Assembly (NCBI GenBank): GCA_046729895.1
Contig: JBKPHP010000022.1
Location: 1 to 34,483 of the forward strand
Direction of reading: 5' to 3'
DNA from: DASXBA01 sp046729895
GTDB lineage: Bacteria; Actinomycetota; Thermoleophilia; Solirubrobacterales; Thermoleophilaceae
Length of the DNA stretch: 34,483 nucleotides
Shown: positions 1 to 9,820 of the stretch, one piece after another
Position numbering within the stretch: position 1 is the stretch's first letter
How the letters are laid out: every line of letters starts with the position of its first letter
Translations under genes and position numbers: made by a program
The notes under the pieces: generated by a model
Databases searched by the model: none
Told to the model about the DNA's origin: nothing
Seen by the model: only the letters and a program-made list of their open reading frames with translations

Positions 1-1
1 C

Positions 2-436
2 TTCAACGGCCTCAACACGCGCGACATCGAGGGAGCGAAGGCCTTTTACGGATCGGTCTTCGGCTGGCGGACGTTCGCGATGGACGGCGGGCTCGAGATG
101 TGGGCGCTGGACGGTTACGGCGACTTCATCGAGCGCCACCACCCCGACCTTCGCAAGCGGTGGGCGGAGGCGGGTGCGCGGGCGGGCTTCGAGGACGTGG
201 TCGCGACCATCAACCGAATCGGGGACGACCAGCGCGACACGCCGGCACATTGGAGCGTGACGTTCGCCGTCGACGACGCGGACACCGCGGCCGCGACGGC
301 TACCCAACTCGGCGGAACGGTGCTCGTCCCGCCGTTCGACGCGCCCTGGGTCCGGATGACGATCCTCGCTGACCCGCAGGGGGCGACCTTCACCGCGAGC
401 AGGTTCACGCCCGAGAACAAGGATCTCGGCGGCTAG
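2..436 (+). CDS. VOC (glyoxalase/bleomycin-resistance fold) family protein, 5' partial
   Basis: The frame is open from the first bases of the window, so the start lies upstream. The visible part begins FNGLNTRDIEGAKAFYGSVF, the typical opening of a VOC module in which a beta strand is followed by a helix carrying the A-x-x-FY-x-x-x-FGW pattern. The second half (HWSVTFAVDDADTAAATATQ, then GGTVLVPPFDAPW and ILADPQGATFTASRF) matches the second beta-alpha-beta-beta-beta repeat and the usual terminal DPxGAxF motif. Proteins of this type are often two-module metal-dependent enzymes or antibiotic-binding proteins; nothing here fixes the substrate. An in-frame ATG at 80 lies inside the first module and is not a sensible start. 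The family is well supported; the function is unknown. Confidence 0.8.
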   Translation, partial: FNGLNTRDIEGAKAFYGSVFGWRTFAMDGGLEMWALDGYGDFIERHHPDLRKRWAEAGARAGFEDVVATINRIGDDQRDTPAHWSVTFAVDDADTAAATATQLGGTVLVPPFDAPWVRMTILADPQGATFTASRFTPENKDLGG

Positions 437-740
437 ACCGATCGGGCCAGTGACCAGCGTCCGCGTGAACATCGAGCTAGGGAAGGTGTCCGGCGCTGGG
501 CACTTCCCTAGCCGGCTGCTCGAAGAGACCGGCATGCTCGGCGACGTTGCGCGGCGGCAGCCTGACGTACTCACCGGCGAGCAAGGCCGACCCAATCCCC
601 GACGCCACCCCACCCCGCGCTCCGAGCGTCGGCACGGCCATCTCGGCCACAGCCGAGGCGGCCGTCGTCGAAGGGCAGCGCCCTTCGTGTCTGCGAGGCG
701 GCCGACGCCTACCACTGCCGCCTCGCGGCACCAGCCGCGG
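437..740. other. Intergenic stretch between convergent genes
   Basis: These 304 bases separate the VOC gene from the stop of the opposing DHFR-like gene. Open frames exist on both strands, but their translations are rich in Arg, Pro and Gly, resemble no family I know and have no clear ribosome binding site. The only structure I see is the inverted repeat at 476-512, listed separately. Confidence 0.5.
476..512. terminator. Strong hairpin downstream of the VOC gene, possible terminator
   Basis: GCTAGGGAAG (476-485) is perfectly complementary to CTTCCCTAGC (503-512). If one G is bulged, about six more pairs, some of them G-U, close on a GCGC loop. It starts 40 bases after the VOC stop codon. 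No T-run follows, which is common in high-GC actinomycetes. It could equally be a processing site or a protein-binding palindrome. Confidence 0.4.
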
Positions 741-1274
741 TCAAGACTCCGGGAGGTAGGTGAGAAGGACCACTCCGGAGTCGAACCGCTTCGCGTCGTC
801 GAGCTCCATCCGGACGGTTCCTCTGTCGCCGAGCACGTGGACGTTTCCCTCGCCCCAGACGAGCGGGTTTAGGTAGACCTCGTACTCGTCGATCAGGCCC
901 TTCTCGGCGAGGGCGTACGCGAATTCACCGCTCCCGTGCATGAATAGGTCACCGTCGACCTCGTCCTTCAGCTTCGGGATCGAGTCCTTGATGTCCCCCT
1001 CGAGCAGGGTCGCGTTCCACTCCAGGTCTCCGGACAAGGTGTTGGACCCGACGTACTTCGGCATCGGGTTGACCATGTCCGCCCACTTGCCCGACTGGCT
1101 CGGCCAATATCCCGCCAGTCCCTCGTAGGTCTTGCGGCCCAGCACCAGCCCGCTCGATCTCGCCTGACGCTCGAACGAGTAGTCGCCGTGGTCTCCGTCG
1201 GCCTGCACCCACTCGGCGACCGGGTCTACGACACCGTCGACGGTGGCCTGCGTGGTCGCGATCAGCTTTCCCAT
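741..1274 (-). CDS. Dihydrofolate reductase family protein (RibD C-terminal-like)
   Basis: A 177-residue protein beginning MGKLIATTQATVDGVVDP. This is the opening of the RibD-C/DHFR-like fold, in which a short strand leads into a V-DG-V segment. Further family marks are LGRKTYEGLAGYWP (about residues 40-53), FMHGSGEFAYAL (about 114-125, the usual glycine-rich NADPH-binding G-S-G-x-L region) and the final strand FDSGVVLLTYLP. Such stand-alone proteins are presumed NADPH-dependent reductases, usually of unknown substrate; a role in folate or riboflavin synthesis should not be assumed. The start is set by the ATG at 1274 with AAGGAG about 7 bases upstream; the frame is open for 17 further codons without support. 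The gene stands alone and converges on the VOC gene. Confidence 0.8.
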   Translation of the reverse strand: MGKLIATTQATVDGVVDPVAEWVQADGDHGDYSFERQARSSGLVLGRKTYEGLAGYWPSQSGKWADMVNPMPKYVGSNTLSGDLEWNATLLEGDIKDSIPKLKDEVDGDLFMHGSGEFAYALAEKGLIDEYEVYLNPLVWGEGNVHVLGDRGTVRMELDDAKRFDSGVVLLTYLPES

Positions 1275-1578
1275 CTCGATTCTCCTTCGGTCACGGAAGC
1301 TCGCTCTCTGAGTCCCCTCTACCACTTGAGTCGAATGAGGGAGCGCGAATTCGACGTTTTTTGATTCCCGTTCCGGCCAGCGGACCCCGCGGGAGCGACC
1401 GCCAACGCGCTCCTGCTTTCCATGGGGGGTTAGTGCCGGAGTGCTGCTTCGCGCGAAGAGCGGTAGCCGCCACGCGAGTCAGAGGAGAGTGCCGCTTGCT
1501 CATGAGAGCGGCGAACTCTTCGGCCGCCGATGAGAGCCGGCGCCCCCGAAAGCGACGCCGGAAGCAGGGGATCTCCCC
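1275..1578. other. Intergenic stretch upstream of the DHFR-like gene
   Basis: About 304 bases between the DHFR-like start and the malate synthase stop. Both flanking genes read leftward, so this stretch holds the end of the glycolate operon and the promoter of the DHFR-like gene. Open frames here (for example 1361-1582 plus) give low-complexity Arg-rich peptides and I do not consider them genes. A 6-bp inverted repeat near 1537-1561 is the only structure noted. Confidence 0.45.
1537..1561 (-). terminator. Possible terminator of the glycolate operon
   Basis: CCGGCG (1537-1542) and CGCCGG (1556-1561) form a 6-bp GC stem with a 13-base loop, about 17 bases beyond the malate synthase stop in the direction of transcription. 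There is no T-run and such short GC stems arise often by chance in this DNA, so support is weak. Confidence 0.22.
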
Positions 1579-3175
<1,597 letters not shown>

Positions 3176-3189
<14 letters not shown>

Positions 3190-4396
3190 CGCGGGCCTCC
3201 TCGATCGACTTCCAGAGCAGCTCCATCGGGTGGAATACCCGAAGCTCCCGCCCCAGACGCTTGGTATGGGCGGTGATCTGGAGCACGCAGCCCGGGTTCG
3301 CCGCCGCCACGGCCTCGGCGCCCGTGTCCAGGAGGTTGCGAGCCTTGCGCTCGCCCAGCTCTCGCGCGGCGCCGGGCTGGACGAGGTTGTAGATCCCCGC
3401 CGAGCCGCAGCAGATCTCCCAGTCCGGCGGCTCCAGGAGCTCGAGACCAGGGATTGAGCGAAGCAACCGGCGCGGCTGCTCGCGCACCCCCTGGGCGTGG
3501 GCCAGGTGGCAGGCGTCGTGGTAGGCGACCCTCATTGGCAGCTCCGCGCGCGGAGCCTGCGGCTCCAGCTCGCCCAGCAGCTCGGTCGCGTCGCGGACCT
3601 TGACCGAGAAGCGCTCGGCCCGCTCGGTCCAGGCCGGGTCATCCCGCAGCAGGTGGGGATAATCCCTCATAGCGGAGCCGCAGCCGGCTGCGTTCACGAT
3701 GACGAGATCGTGCTGATCGAAGGCCGCGATCGTGGCCCTCGCCAACTCCCGCGCGGGCCCGTCGTCCCCGGCGTGCAGCTGAAGCGCCCCGCAGCAGCGC
3801 GGTGAACGGGGGGCATGGACCTCGAAGCCCTCCGCGGCGAGCGACCGGGCTGTCGCCTCGTTCACGTCTCCGAAGAAGGCCCGCTGGACGCACCCCTGGA
3901 GCAGGGCCACGGTGCCACGCCGCTCCCCGGCGGCCCGGAAGCGCTCGGGCAGGCGCCGGAGCGCGGAGCGCAGGCCAACGCGCGGCCCAAGCGGGTGCAA
4001 GCGTGCCAGGGGCGCCAGCGCGCGCAGACGGCCCGGGTGGGGGAAGAGCGCGAACAGGGCGCGTCGCTGGAGCCGCTCGCGGAACGTGCGCGGGTGCCTC
4101 CGTTCCACCTGGGCGCGGGTGTCCTCGATCAGCTTGTCGTACTGGACTCCCGAGGGGCAGGCCGTCACGCAGGCCATGCAGCCCAGACAGCGGTCCCAGT
4201 GCTCGACCATCTCCGGTGATAGCTCGGAGCCCTCCTCGAGGCCTGCCTTCATGAGCACGATCCGCCCTCGAGGCGAGTCCATCTCCTCGCCCCAGAGCGA
4301 GTACGTGGGGCAGGTCGGCAGGCAGAAGCCGCAGTGGACGCAGTCGTCGATCAGGTCGAGCTCCGGCGCGCGCTCGGTGTCGAAGGCGCGGCTCAG
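3176..4396 (-). CDS. glcF: Glycolate oxidase iron-sulfur subunit GlcF
   Basis: From a CTG at 4396 this encodes 406 residues, close to E. coli GlcF (about 407). It carries two ferredoxin-type clusters, CVHCGFCLPTCP (about residues 19-30) and CLGCMACVTACP (about 70-81), followed by two CCG-type heterodisulfide-reductase-like modules (RCCGALQLHAG and ICCGSAGIYN). It passes electrons from the flavin subunits to the membrane chain. The frame stays open into the upstream gene, but there is no ATG, GTG or TTG between that region and the first cluster. The CTG sits in the sequence CTGA, sharing bases with the glcE stop, and GGGAG lies about 7 bases upstream, so a non-canonical coupled start is the simplest reading. 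The 3' end overlaps the malate synthase start. Family assignment is firm; the start codon is inferred. Confidence 0.92.
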
Positions 4397-5535
4397 GGGA
4401 GCACTCCCGGGTTGAATATCCCCACCGGGTCGAAGCGCTCCCTGACCCTGTGCATGAGCCCGAGCAGCGCCGGGTCGATCGATCCCCAGACATCGATCCG
4501 CCGGCGCAGCTCCGGCGGCGCGTCCAGGACGGCGCAGGGAGAGGGGTCGAGGTCGCGCCGCAGCTCCTCCACCGCCGCGGCGGTCTCCTCGGGCGAGCGG
4601 TCCTCGATCGCGATCCACGAGAGTCCCAGGCCCGCTCGTCCCACGACCCGGGCGCCGAGCCGCCTTGTCGCGGCCAGGAGGTCGCCCGCCTGACTCGCCA
4701 CCCCTGAGACCCGCACCACGGTGCCGTCCGCTGATCGCTGCCCGCCGCGTTGGACCGACCAGACGTCCTCGTCCTCGTCGACCAGTGAGCCGTCGAGACC
4801 GGCGCGCTTCATCAGCCGGAGCGCGCCCTCCGCCTGGGGTCGCGGGGCCGCTCCGCCAAACCGCGCTAGCAGGGCACCGTCCCCGCCGCCCCAGCGCAGG
4901 TCGAGCGACAGGTCCTCGAGGGCAGCGTGCGAGAGCTCGAGCGCGGCGGCGGCCAGCGTGGCGGAGTCCGTCGTCCCGCCCGCCGCCGTGGCCGTGCGCT
5001 CCGGCCGCGGGTGCAGCCTGACCGCGACCTCGACGATCGTCCCCAGCGTGCCGAACGCGCCGGTCAGCAGCTTGCCGAGATCGTAGCCCGCCACGTTCTT
5101 GATCACCCGGCCACCGGACTTGATCAGGCTGCCGTCCGCCAGCGCGGCCTTGACTCCGAGCACCAGGTCACGCGGCGCCCCGTAGCGCTGGCGTAGCGGG
5201 CCCGAGTCGGCGGTCGCCAGGACGCCTCCTATCGTCGCGCCGCGGTCGGGAGGGTCGAGCGCCAACATCTGCCCCGCCTCGCCGAACTTCTCCTGCGCCC
5301 GGGCGAACGGCACGCCCGCCCCGAGCACGGCGGTCAGGTCACCGGCATTGTGCTGGAGGGTCTGATCGAGTCCCGCGGTCGAAAGCTCGACCTCGGCCTC
5401 CACGGGCCCGCCCCAGGCGAGCTTCGTCCCGCCGCCAACGATCCGAACCGGCTCCTCCGCGGCGCCGACGAGCTCTGCGAGCTGCTCGGCGGTGCCCGGC
5501 TCATGGCGACTGGCGACTGGCGACTGGCGACTCAC
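4393..5535 (-). CDS. glcE: Glycolate oxidase FAD-binding subunit GlcE
   Basis: A 380-residue FAD-binding protein of the glycolate oxidase complex; E. coli GlcE is about 350. The PCMH-type FAD domain is visible: PVRIVGGGTKLAWGGP (about 29-44), then PPDRGATIGGVLATADSGPL and KSGGRVIKNVAGYDLGKLLT, which is very characteristic of GlcE, followed by GAFGTLGTIVEVAVRLHPRP. The end, RERFDPVGIFNPGVLP, is the classical C-terminal motif of the family. The only usable start is GTG at 5535, one base after the glcD stop, with GGAG about 10 bases upstream. It is followed at once by four copies of AGTCGCC, which encode a non-conserved leader (SRQSPVASR) before the domain begins. Because the unit is 7 bases long, a change of one copy would break the frame. 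Confidence 0.92.
   Translation of the reverse strand: MSRQSPVASRHEPGTAEQLAELVGAAEEPVRIVGGGTKLAWGGPVEAEVELSTAGLDQTLQHNAGDLTAVLGAGVPFARAQEKFGEAGQMLALDPPDRGATIGGVLATADSGPLRQRYGAPRDLVLGVKAALADGSLIKSGGRVIKNVAGYDLGKLLTGAFGTLGTIVEVAVRLHPRPERTATAAGGTTDSATLAAAALELSHAALEDLSLDLRWGGGDGALLARFGGAAPRPQAEGALRLMKRAGLDGSLVDEDEDVWSVQRGGQRSADGTVVRVSGVASQAGDLLAATRRLGARVVGRAGLGLSWIAIEDRSPEETAAAVEELRRDLDPSPCAVLDAPPELRRRIDVWGSIDPALLGLMHRVRERFDPVGIFNPGVLP
5505..5532. repeat. Four perfect tandem copies of a 7-base unit at the start of glcE
   Basis: GGCGACT is repeated at 5505, 5512, 5519 and 5526 without a mismatch (AGTCGCC on the coding strand). The array begins immediately after the glcE start codon. Related heptamers occur at 10059-10124 and 13746-13759. 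Confidence 0.95.
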
Positions 5536-5536
5536 C

Positions 5537-7051
5537 TCAGAACCGCTCCGCGATACCCGCCGCCTCCAGCGGGTGCTGCCTGTACGGTCCCGGAACCTCG
5601 CCGCAAAGCCTCGGCGTGGGCATCAGCTTGCCCGGGTTGGCGAGCTGGTCGGGGTCGAACGCGCAGCGCAGCTTCTGGAACGCGGCCAGGTCGGGCTCGC
5701 CGAACATGTCGGGCATGTAGCGCTTCTTGTCCACTCCCACGCCGTGCTCGCCGGTGATCGAGCCGCCGGCGTCGACGCAGGTCTTGACGATCAGGCCCGA
5801 CAGCTCCTCGGCGCGCTCGGCCTCGCCTTCCGCCCGGCCGTCATAGCAGACGAGCGGGTGCAGGTTGCCATCGCCGGCGTGGAAGACGTTGGCCACCCGC
5901 AAGCCGTACTCGTCCGACAGCTCGTCGATCCGAGCAAGAACCTCCGCCAGCCGTGTCCGCGGGATCACGCTGTCCTGTACGTAGTAGTTCGGCGCCAGCC
6001 GGCCCATGGCCGCGAAAGCGGCCTTCCGAGCCTTCCAGATCACGTCGCGCTCGGCGTCGTCGCGGGCGACCCGGATCGAGTCCGCTCCCGCCCGCTCGCA
6101 GATGTCCACCACCTGCTCGAAGCGCGCCTCGCACTCGGCGTCGGAGCCGTCCAGCTCCACCACAAGCGCGGCGCCCGCGTCCTCCGGGTAGCCCGCGCCG
6201 GTGTGCGCCTCGGCCGCCTGGATCGAGAGGTTGTCCATCATCTCGATCGCTCCCGGCACGATCCCGCCGGACACGATCTCGGAGACCACCTCGCCCGCCT
6301 GGGAGGTGGAGCCGAAGAAGGCGACCAGGGTGCGAACCGACTCCGGCTTCGGGACGACCCGCAGCCAGACCTTCGTGGCCACGCCGAGCGTGCCCTCGGA
6401 GCCCACGAACGCCCCGACCAGGTCGTAGCCCGGGCGGTCGAGCTCCCGGCCCCCGAGCCGCAACAGCTCGCCGTCCGGCAGGATCACTTCGAGCCCGGTC
6501 ACGTAGTTGGTCGTGAAGCCGTACTTGAAGCAGTGCGCGCCGCCGGAGTTCTCGGCCACGTTCCCGCCGATCGTGCAGACGATCTGGCTGGAGGGGTCGG
6601 GGGGATAGAAGTGCGTAGGCCCGACCGCCTCGGAGACCGCGACGTTGGTGACCCCCGGCTCGCACAGCACGCGCTGGTTCTCGAGGTCGACGTCGAGGAT
6701 CCGCCGGAGCCGCGCCAGCGCGATCAGGACCCCCTCTTCGATCGGGAGCGCGCCGCCCGAGAGGCCCGAGCCCGCTCCCCGCGCCACCCAGGGCACCCCC
6801 GCCCGGTGGCAGGCCCGCACGACCTGCTGTACCTCCTCCGCGCTGCCGGGCAGCACCACGGCCGCCGGTGTGACGGCGTACTGGAGAAGCCCGTCCGACT
6901 CGTAGGTCCGGAGCTGGTGCTCCTGCGTGATTACCTGCTCGGGTCCCGCGATCCGGCCCAGCTCTTCGACCAGCGGCCCCAGGTCGCGCGGGTGCTCCCG
7001 CGGCTCACGCTCCTGGGGCCCCTCGCCGAAGGCCGGACCGGCTCCGCTCAC
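5537..7051 (-). CDS. glcD: Glycolate oxidase FAD-linked subunit GlcD
   Basis: A 504-residue flavoprotein dehydrogenase oxidising glycolate (possibly also D-lactate) to the 2-oxo acid; E. coli GlcD is 499. FAD-binding motifs are VPWVARGAGSGLSGGALP, IVCTIGGNVAENSGGAHCFK and GAFVGSEGTLGVATKVWLR. The FAD-oxidase C-terminal domain shows FHAGDGNLHPL with its conserved His, and TGEHGVGVDKKRYM. The protein ends just after CAFDPDQLANPGKLMP, the family's usual close, with a short extension. The start is GTG at 7051, where GTGA overlaps the permease stop; the frame is open further upstream inside the permease gene but without homology. D-lactate dehydrogenases of this family look alike, yet the adjoining glcE, glcF and malate synthase genes make glycolate the likely substrate. 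Confidence 0.94.
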   Translation of the reverse strand: MSGAGPAFGEGPQEREPREHPRDLGPLVEELGRIAGPEQVITQEHQLRTYESDGLLQYAVTPAAVVLPGSAEEVQQVVRACHRAGVPWVARGAGSGLSGGALPIEEGVLIALARLRRILDVDLENQRVLCEPGVTNVAVSEAVGPTHFYPPDPSSQIVCTIGGNVAENSGGAHCFKYGFTTNYVTGLEVILPDGELLRLGGRELDRPGYDLVGAFVGSEGTLGVATKVWLRVVPKPESVRTLVAFFGSTSQAGEVVSEIVSGGIVPGAIEMMDNLSIQAAEAHTGAGYPEDAGAALVVELDGSDAECEARFEQVVDICERAGADSIRVARDDAERDVIWKARKAAFAAMGRLAPNYYVQDSVIPRTRLAEVLARIDELSDEYGLRVANVFHAGDGNLHPLVCYDGRAEGEAERAEELSGLIVKTCVDAGGSITGEHGVGVDKKRYMPDMFGEPDLAAFQKLRCAFDPDQLANPGKLMPTPRLCGEVPGPYRQHPLEAAGIAERF

Positions 7052-8718
7052 TTCACGACCATCCAGTCGAGCACCCCCGTGGACTGCAGGTACACGAGCC
7101 CGCACATGAACAGGACGAGCACGAGGCTCCAGAGGAGCACCTTACGGAACAGGTCCCCCTCGCGACCGGCCAGTCCCACTGCGGCAGCCCCGATCGCCAG
7201 GTTTTGGGGCGAGATCATCTTCCCCAGAACGCCGCCGGAGCTGTTTGCCGCGGCAAGCAGGGTCTGGGAGACCCCCGCATCCTTCGCCGCGGTGACCTGG
7301 AGCGCGCCGAACAGCGCATTCGAGGAGGTGTCCGACCCGGTCACCGCCACGCCGAGCCAGCCGATCAGCGCCGAGAGGAAGGCGAACAGCCCGCCGGCGC
7401 CCGCCGCCCACAGGCCGAGCGTGATCGTCTGGCCGGACTGGTTCATGACATAGGCGAGCGCCAGCACCGCCGCGACGGTGAGGATCGCCCACTTCAGCTG
7501 ATCGAGCGTCCGCCCGAACACGCGCAGCGCGCGCCGCGGCCCCACCCCGAGCGCCGCCATGGTGACCAGGCCGGAGATCAACATCAGCGTTCCGGCCGCC
7601 GGCAGCCAGTTGAACTTGAAGGTGAGGCTGTCGAGCGCCTCGCCGTCTGGGTTCACCACGTCGAGGCCCGGCCAGGCGAACTCCACCGTCCGCGGCGAGC
7701 TCTCCATCCAGCTCTTGACCGACGCGATCTGGGCGATGCCGAAGACCGCGATGATGATCACGTAGGGGGCGTACGCACGGGCGATGTCGAGCGCAGTGTC
7801 CTTCTCGCGACCCTCCTTGCGCGTGACCTCCCGCTCCAGCGCCGGGTTGTGGGACTCGCCGCCGGCCACCGCGGGACGCGTGAAGCGCCCGGCCGGCACT
7901 GGCGCGGTGGGGTGCCACACCTGGAGGAACGCGACTATCGCGCCGGTCGCGAGCAGCGACGCCACGATGTCCGTGAGCTCCACCGAGACGAAGTTGGAGC
8001 AGGCGAACTGGCCGATCGCGAAGGTCGTGCCACCGATCACCGCGACGGGCCACGCCTGGCGGATGCCTTGTCGCCCGTCGACCATGCCAATCAGGATCAG
8101 GGGCACGATCAGCGCCAGGAAGGGCGTCTGGCGACCCACCATCGAGCCCAGGTCCTGCTTGTCGAGCCCGGACGTCTCCGCGAGCGTCGTGATCGGGATC
8201 GCGATCGCCCCGAACGCCACCGGCGCGGTGTTGGCCACCAGCGCCACGGCGGCGGCCTTGATCGGGCGAAAGCCGAGCCCGATAAGCATCACCGAGGTGA
8301 TGGCGACCGGCGTGCCGAAGCCGGCCAGCGCCTCCATCAGCGCGCCGAAGCAGAATGCCACGATCACGGCCTGCACCCGCTGGTCGTCGGAGATCGTGCC
8401 GAACGATCGCCGCAGCACGGCGAAATGCCCCGTCTCGACGGTCATGTTGTAGACCCAGATCGCCGTGACGACGATCCACATGATCGGGAACAGGCCGAAG
8501 GTCGCTCCCTCGGACGCGGACAGCGCCGTTTGGTCGATCGGCATGCCGTAGACCGCGAGCGCCACGAACATCGCGACGCCGAGCGATATGAGCGCCGCCC
8601 ACTGGGCCTTCATCTTCACGCCGCCCAGCAGAACGAACAGCGTGACGAGTGGGAGCAACGCGAAGATGGACGACAGACCGAGCGAGTCCGAAACCGGACT
8701 GAGGTCTTGGTGATACAT
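7048..8718 (-). CDS. LctP/GlcA-type lactate/glycolate permease
   Basis: A 556-residue integral membrane protein of the lactate permease family (E. coli LldP and GlcA are about 550-560). Roughly 12-14 hydrophobic segments are visible, with the family hallmarks EALAGFGTPVAI (about 129-140), NTAPVAFGAIAIPITTLA, GVAVTGSDTSSNALFGALQ and NSSGGVLGKMISPQNLAIG. It imports L-/D-lactate and glycolate with protons. It is the first gene of the operon and its stop overlaps the glcD start, which argues for glycolate as a main substrate, as for GlcA. The ATG at 8718 has GAGAGAGGG just upstream, a good ribosome binding site. A charged loop near residues 280-310 (about VAGGESHNPALEREVTRKEG) separates the two halves. 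The choice between lldP and glcA cannot be made from sequence alone. Confidence 0.93.
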   Translation of the reverse strand: MYHQDLSPVSDSLGLSSIFALLPLVTLFVLLGGVKMKAQWAALISLGVAMFVALAVYGMPIDQTALSASEGATFGLFPIMWIVVTAIWVYNMTVETGHFAVLRRSFGTISDDQRVQAVIVAFCFGALMEALAGFGTPVAITSVMLIGLGFRPIKAAAVALVANTAPVAFGAIAIPITTLAETSGLDKQDLGSMVGRQTPFLALIVPLILIGMVDGRQGIRQAWPVAVIGGTTFAIGQFACSNFVSVELTDIVASLLATGAIVAFLQVWHPTAPVPAGRFTRPAVAGGESHNPALEREVTRKEGREKDTALDIARAYAPYVIIIAVFGIAQIASVKSWMESSPRTVEFAWPGLDVVNPDGEALDSLTFKFNWLPAAGTLMLISGLVTMAALGVGPRRALRVFGRTLDQLKWAILTVAAVLALAYVMNQSGQTITLGLWAAGAGGLFAFLSALIGWLGVAVTGSDTSSNALFGALQVTAAKDAGVSQTLLAAANSSGGVLGKMISPQNLAIGAAAVGLAGREGDLFRKVLLWSLVLVLFMCGLVYLQSTGVLDWMVVK

Positions 8719-8876
8719 GTCCCTCTCTCCCTCTTGCTCTTAGCGATCGTTTGCCCCGGAGCCGCGGGCTAGAAACCCCGCCTGGGAGCGGATCGGCGGC
8801 GCGGCGCACCGCTCTCGCTGACCGGACGGCGGCGGCCGACCACCGAGCGGCCGATCTCCTCGGCCCTGAGAGGCGA

Positions 8877-8890
8877 TAGCGTCGCCCCGC
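8877..8890 (+). promoter_or_regulatory. Possible -10 element giving a leaderless fmt transcript
   Basis: TAGCGT (8877-8882) fits the actinobacterial TANNNT -10 pattern and ends 8 bases before the TTG start of fmt. No ribosome binding site lies at a usable distance. Transcription starting about 7 bases past the hexamer would begin at or next to the start codon. No clear -35 box is seen, so this is suggestive only. Confidence 0.28.
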
Positions 8891-9820
8891 TTGCGCACCG
8901 TGTATCTCGGCACATCCGAGTTCGCCGTCACCGTGCTGGAGCGGCTCGCCGACAGCGCCCACCGGCCGGCCCTGGTGGTCACGCGCCCCGACCGCCCGAA
9001 GGGGAGGGGCCGGCGGCTCGGCCCGCCGCCCGCCGCCGAGGCGGCGCGAGTGCTCGGGATCGACCTGATCCAGCCCGAGAGCGTCAACTCCGACGAGGCC
9101 CGCGACCAGATCAGGGCCGCCCGACCGGAGATCGTGTGCATGTGCGCCTTCGGCGCCCTGATCAAGGAACCGCTCTTGTCGGAGCACCAGATGCTCAACG
9201 TGCACCCGTCGCTGCTCCCCCGCTGGCGCGGCGCCGCCCCGATCGAGCGAGCGATCGAGGCCGGCGACGCTGAGACCGGCGTCACGATCATGCGCCCCAC
9301 CGCCGAGCTCGACGCCGGGCCCATCTGCCTGCAGCGGCGGGAGCCGATCCGCCCTGACGACGACTACGGGACGCTCGCCTCGCGTCTCGCCGTCCTCGGG
9401 GGCGAGCTGCTGGTGGCGGCGCTGGACACCCGGCCGGGGTTCACCGAGCAGCCGGCCGAGGGCGTCACCTACGCCGAGAAGATCCAGGCCGAGGACCGCC
9501 GGCTCGACCCCGCGCGGCCGGCGGACGAGCTCGAGCGCCGGGTCCGGGCGCTGCACCCGCACGTCGGTGCCTGGGTCGAGCTCTCGGACGGCGGGCGGCT
9601 GGGCGTCCGGCGGGCGCGGGTCGACTCCGCCCCCGGCCAGCCCGCGCCCGGTGAGCTCGGAAGTCGCGACCGCCGGCTCCTCCTCGGGACCGCAAACGGC
9701 GCACTGGAGCTGATCGAGGTCCACCCCCCGGGCAGGCGACCCATGGACGGAGCCGCATACCTGCGCGGGCACGCCGGGGAACTCGACCGGGGAAGAGGGC
9801 AGAATGCAACGGGTGGCTGA
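8891..9820 (+). CDS. fmt: Methionyl-tRNA formyltransferase
   Basis: A 309-residue enzyme that formylates the amino group of initiator Met-tRNA using 10-formyl-tetrahydrofolate. The N-terminal Rossmann-like domain opens MRTVYLGTSEFAVTVL and contains the family signature NVHPSLLPRWRGAAPIERAI (about residues 100-119) with the catalytic Asn-His pair; TGVTIMRPTAELDAGPI holds the catalytic Asp. The C-terminal OB-fold domain begins near YAEKIQAEDRRLD. The TTG at 8891 gives an N-terminus aligning exactly with the family (M-R-x-V-x-x-G-T-x-E-F-A-V). The next in-frame GTG at 8900 would cut into the first strand. It is transcribed away from the glycolate operon and overlaps the next gene by 17 bases. 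The usual companion def is not in the window. Confidence 0.96.
   Translation: MRTVYLGTSEFAVTVLERLADSAHRPALVVTRPDRPKGRGRRLGPPPAAEAARVLGIDLIQPESVNSDEARDQIRAARPEIVCMCAFGALIKEPLLSEHQMLNVHPSLLPRWRGAAPIERAIEAGDAETGVTIMRPTAELDAGPICLQRREPIRPDDDYGTLASRLAVLGGELLVAALDTRPGFTEQPAEGVTYAEKIQAEDRRLDPARPADELERRVRALHPHVGAWVELSDGGRLGVRRARVDSAPGQPAPGELGSRDRRLLLGTANGALELIEVHPPGRRPMDGAAYLRGHAGELDRGRGQNATGG

Noticed and set aside
450..872. Possible small gene between the VOC and DHFR-like genes
   Set aside because: Arg/Pro-rich translation, partly antisense to the DHFR-like gene, no family and no clear ribosome binding site.
5492..7453. Long plus-strand open frame opposite glcD
   Set aside because: Antisense to the GlcD motifs; long shadow frames are expected in GC-rich DNA.
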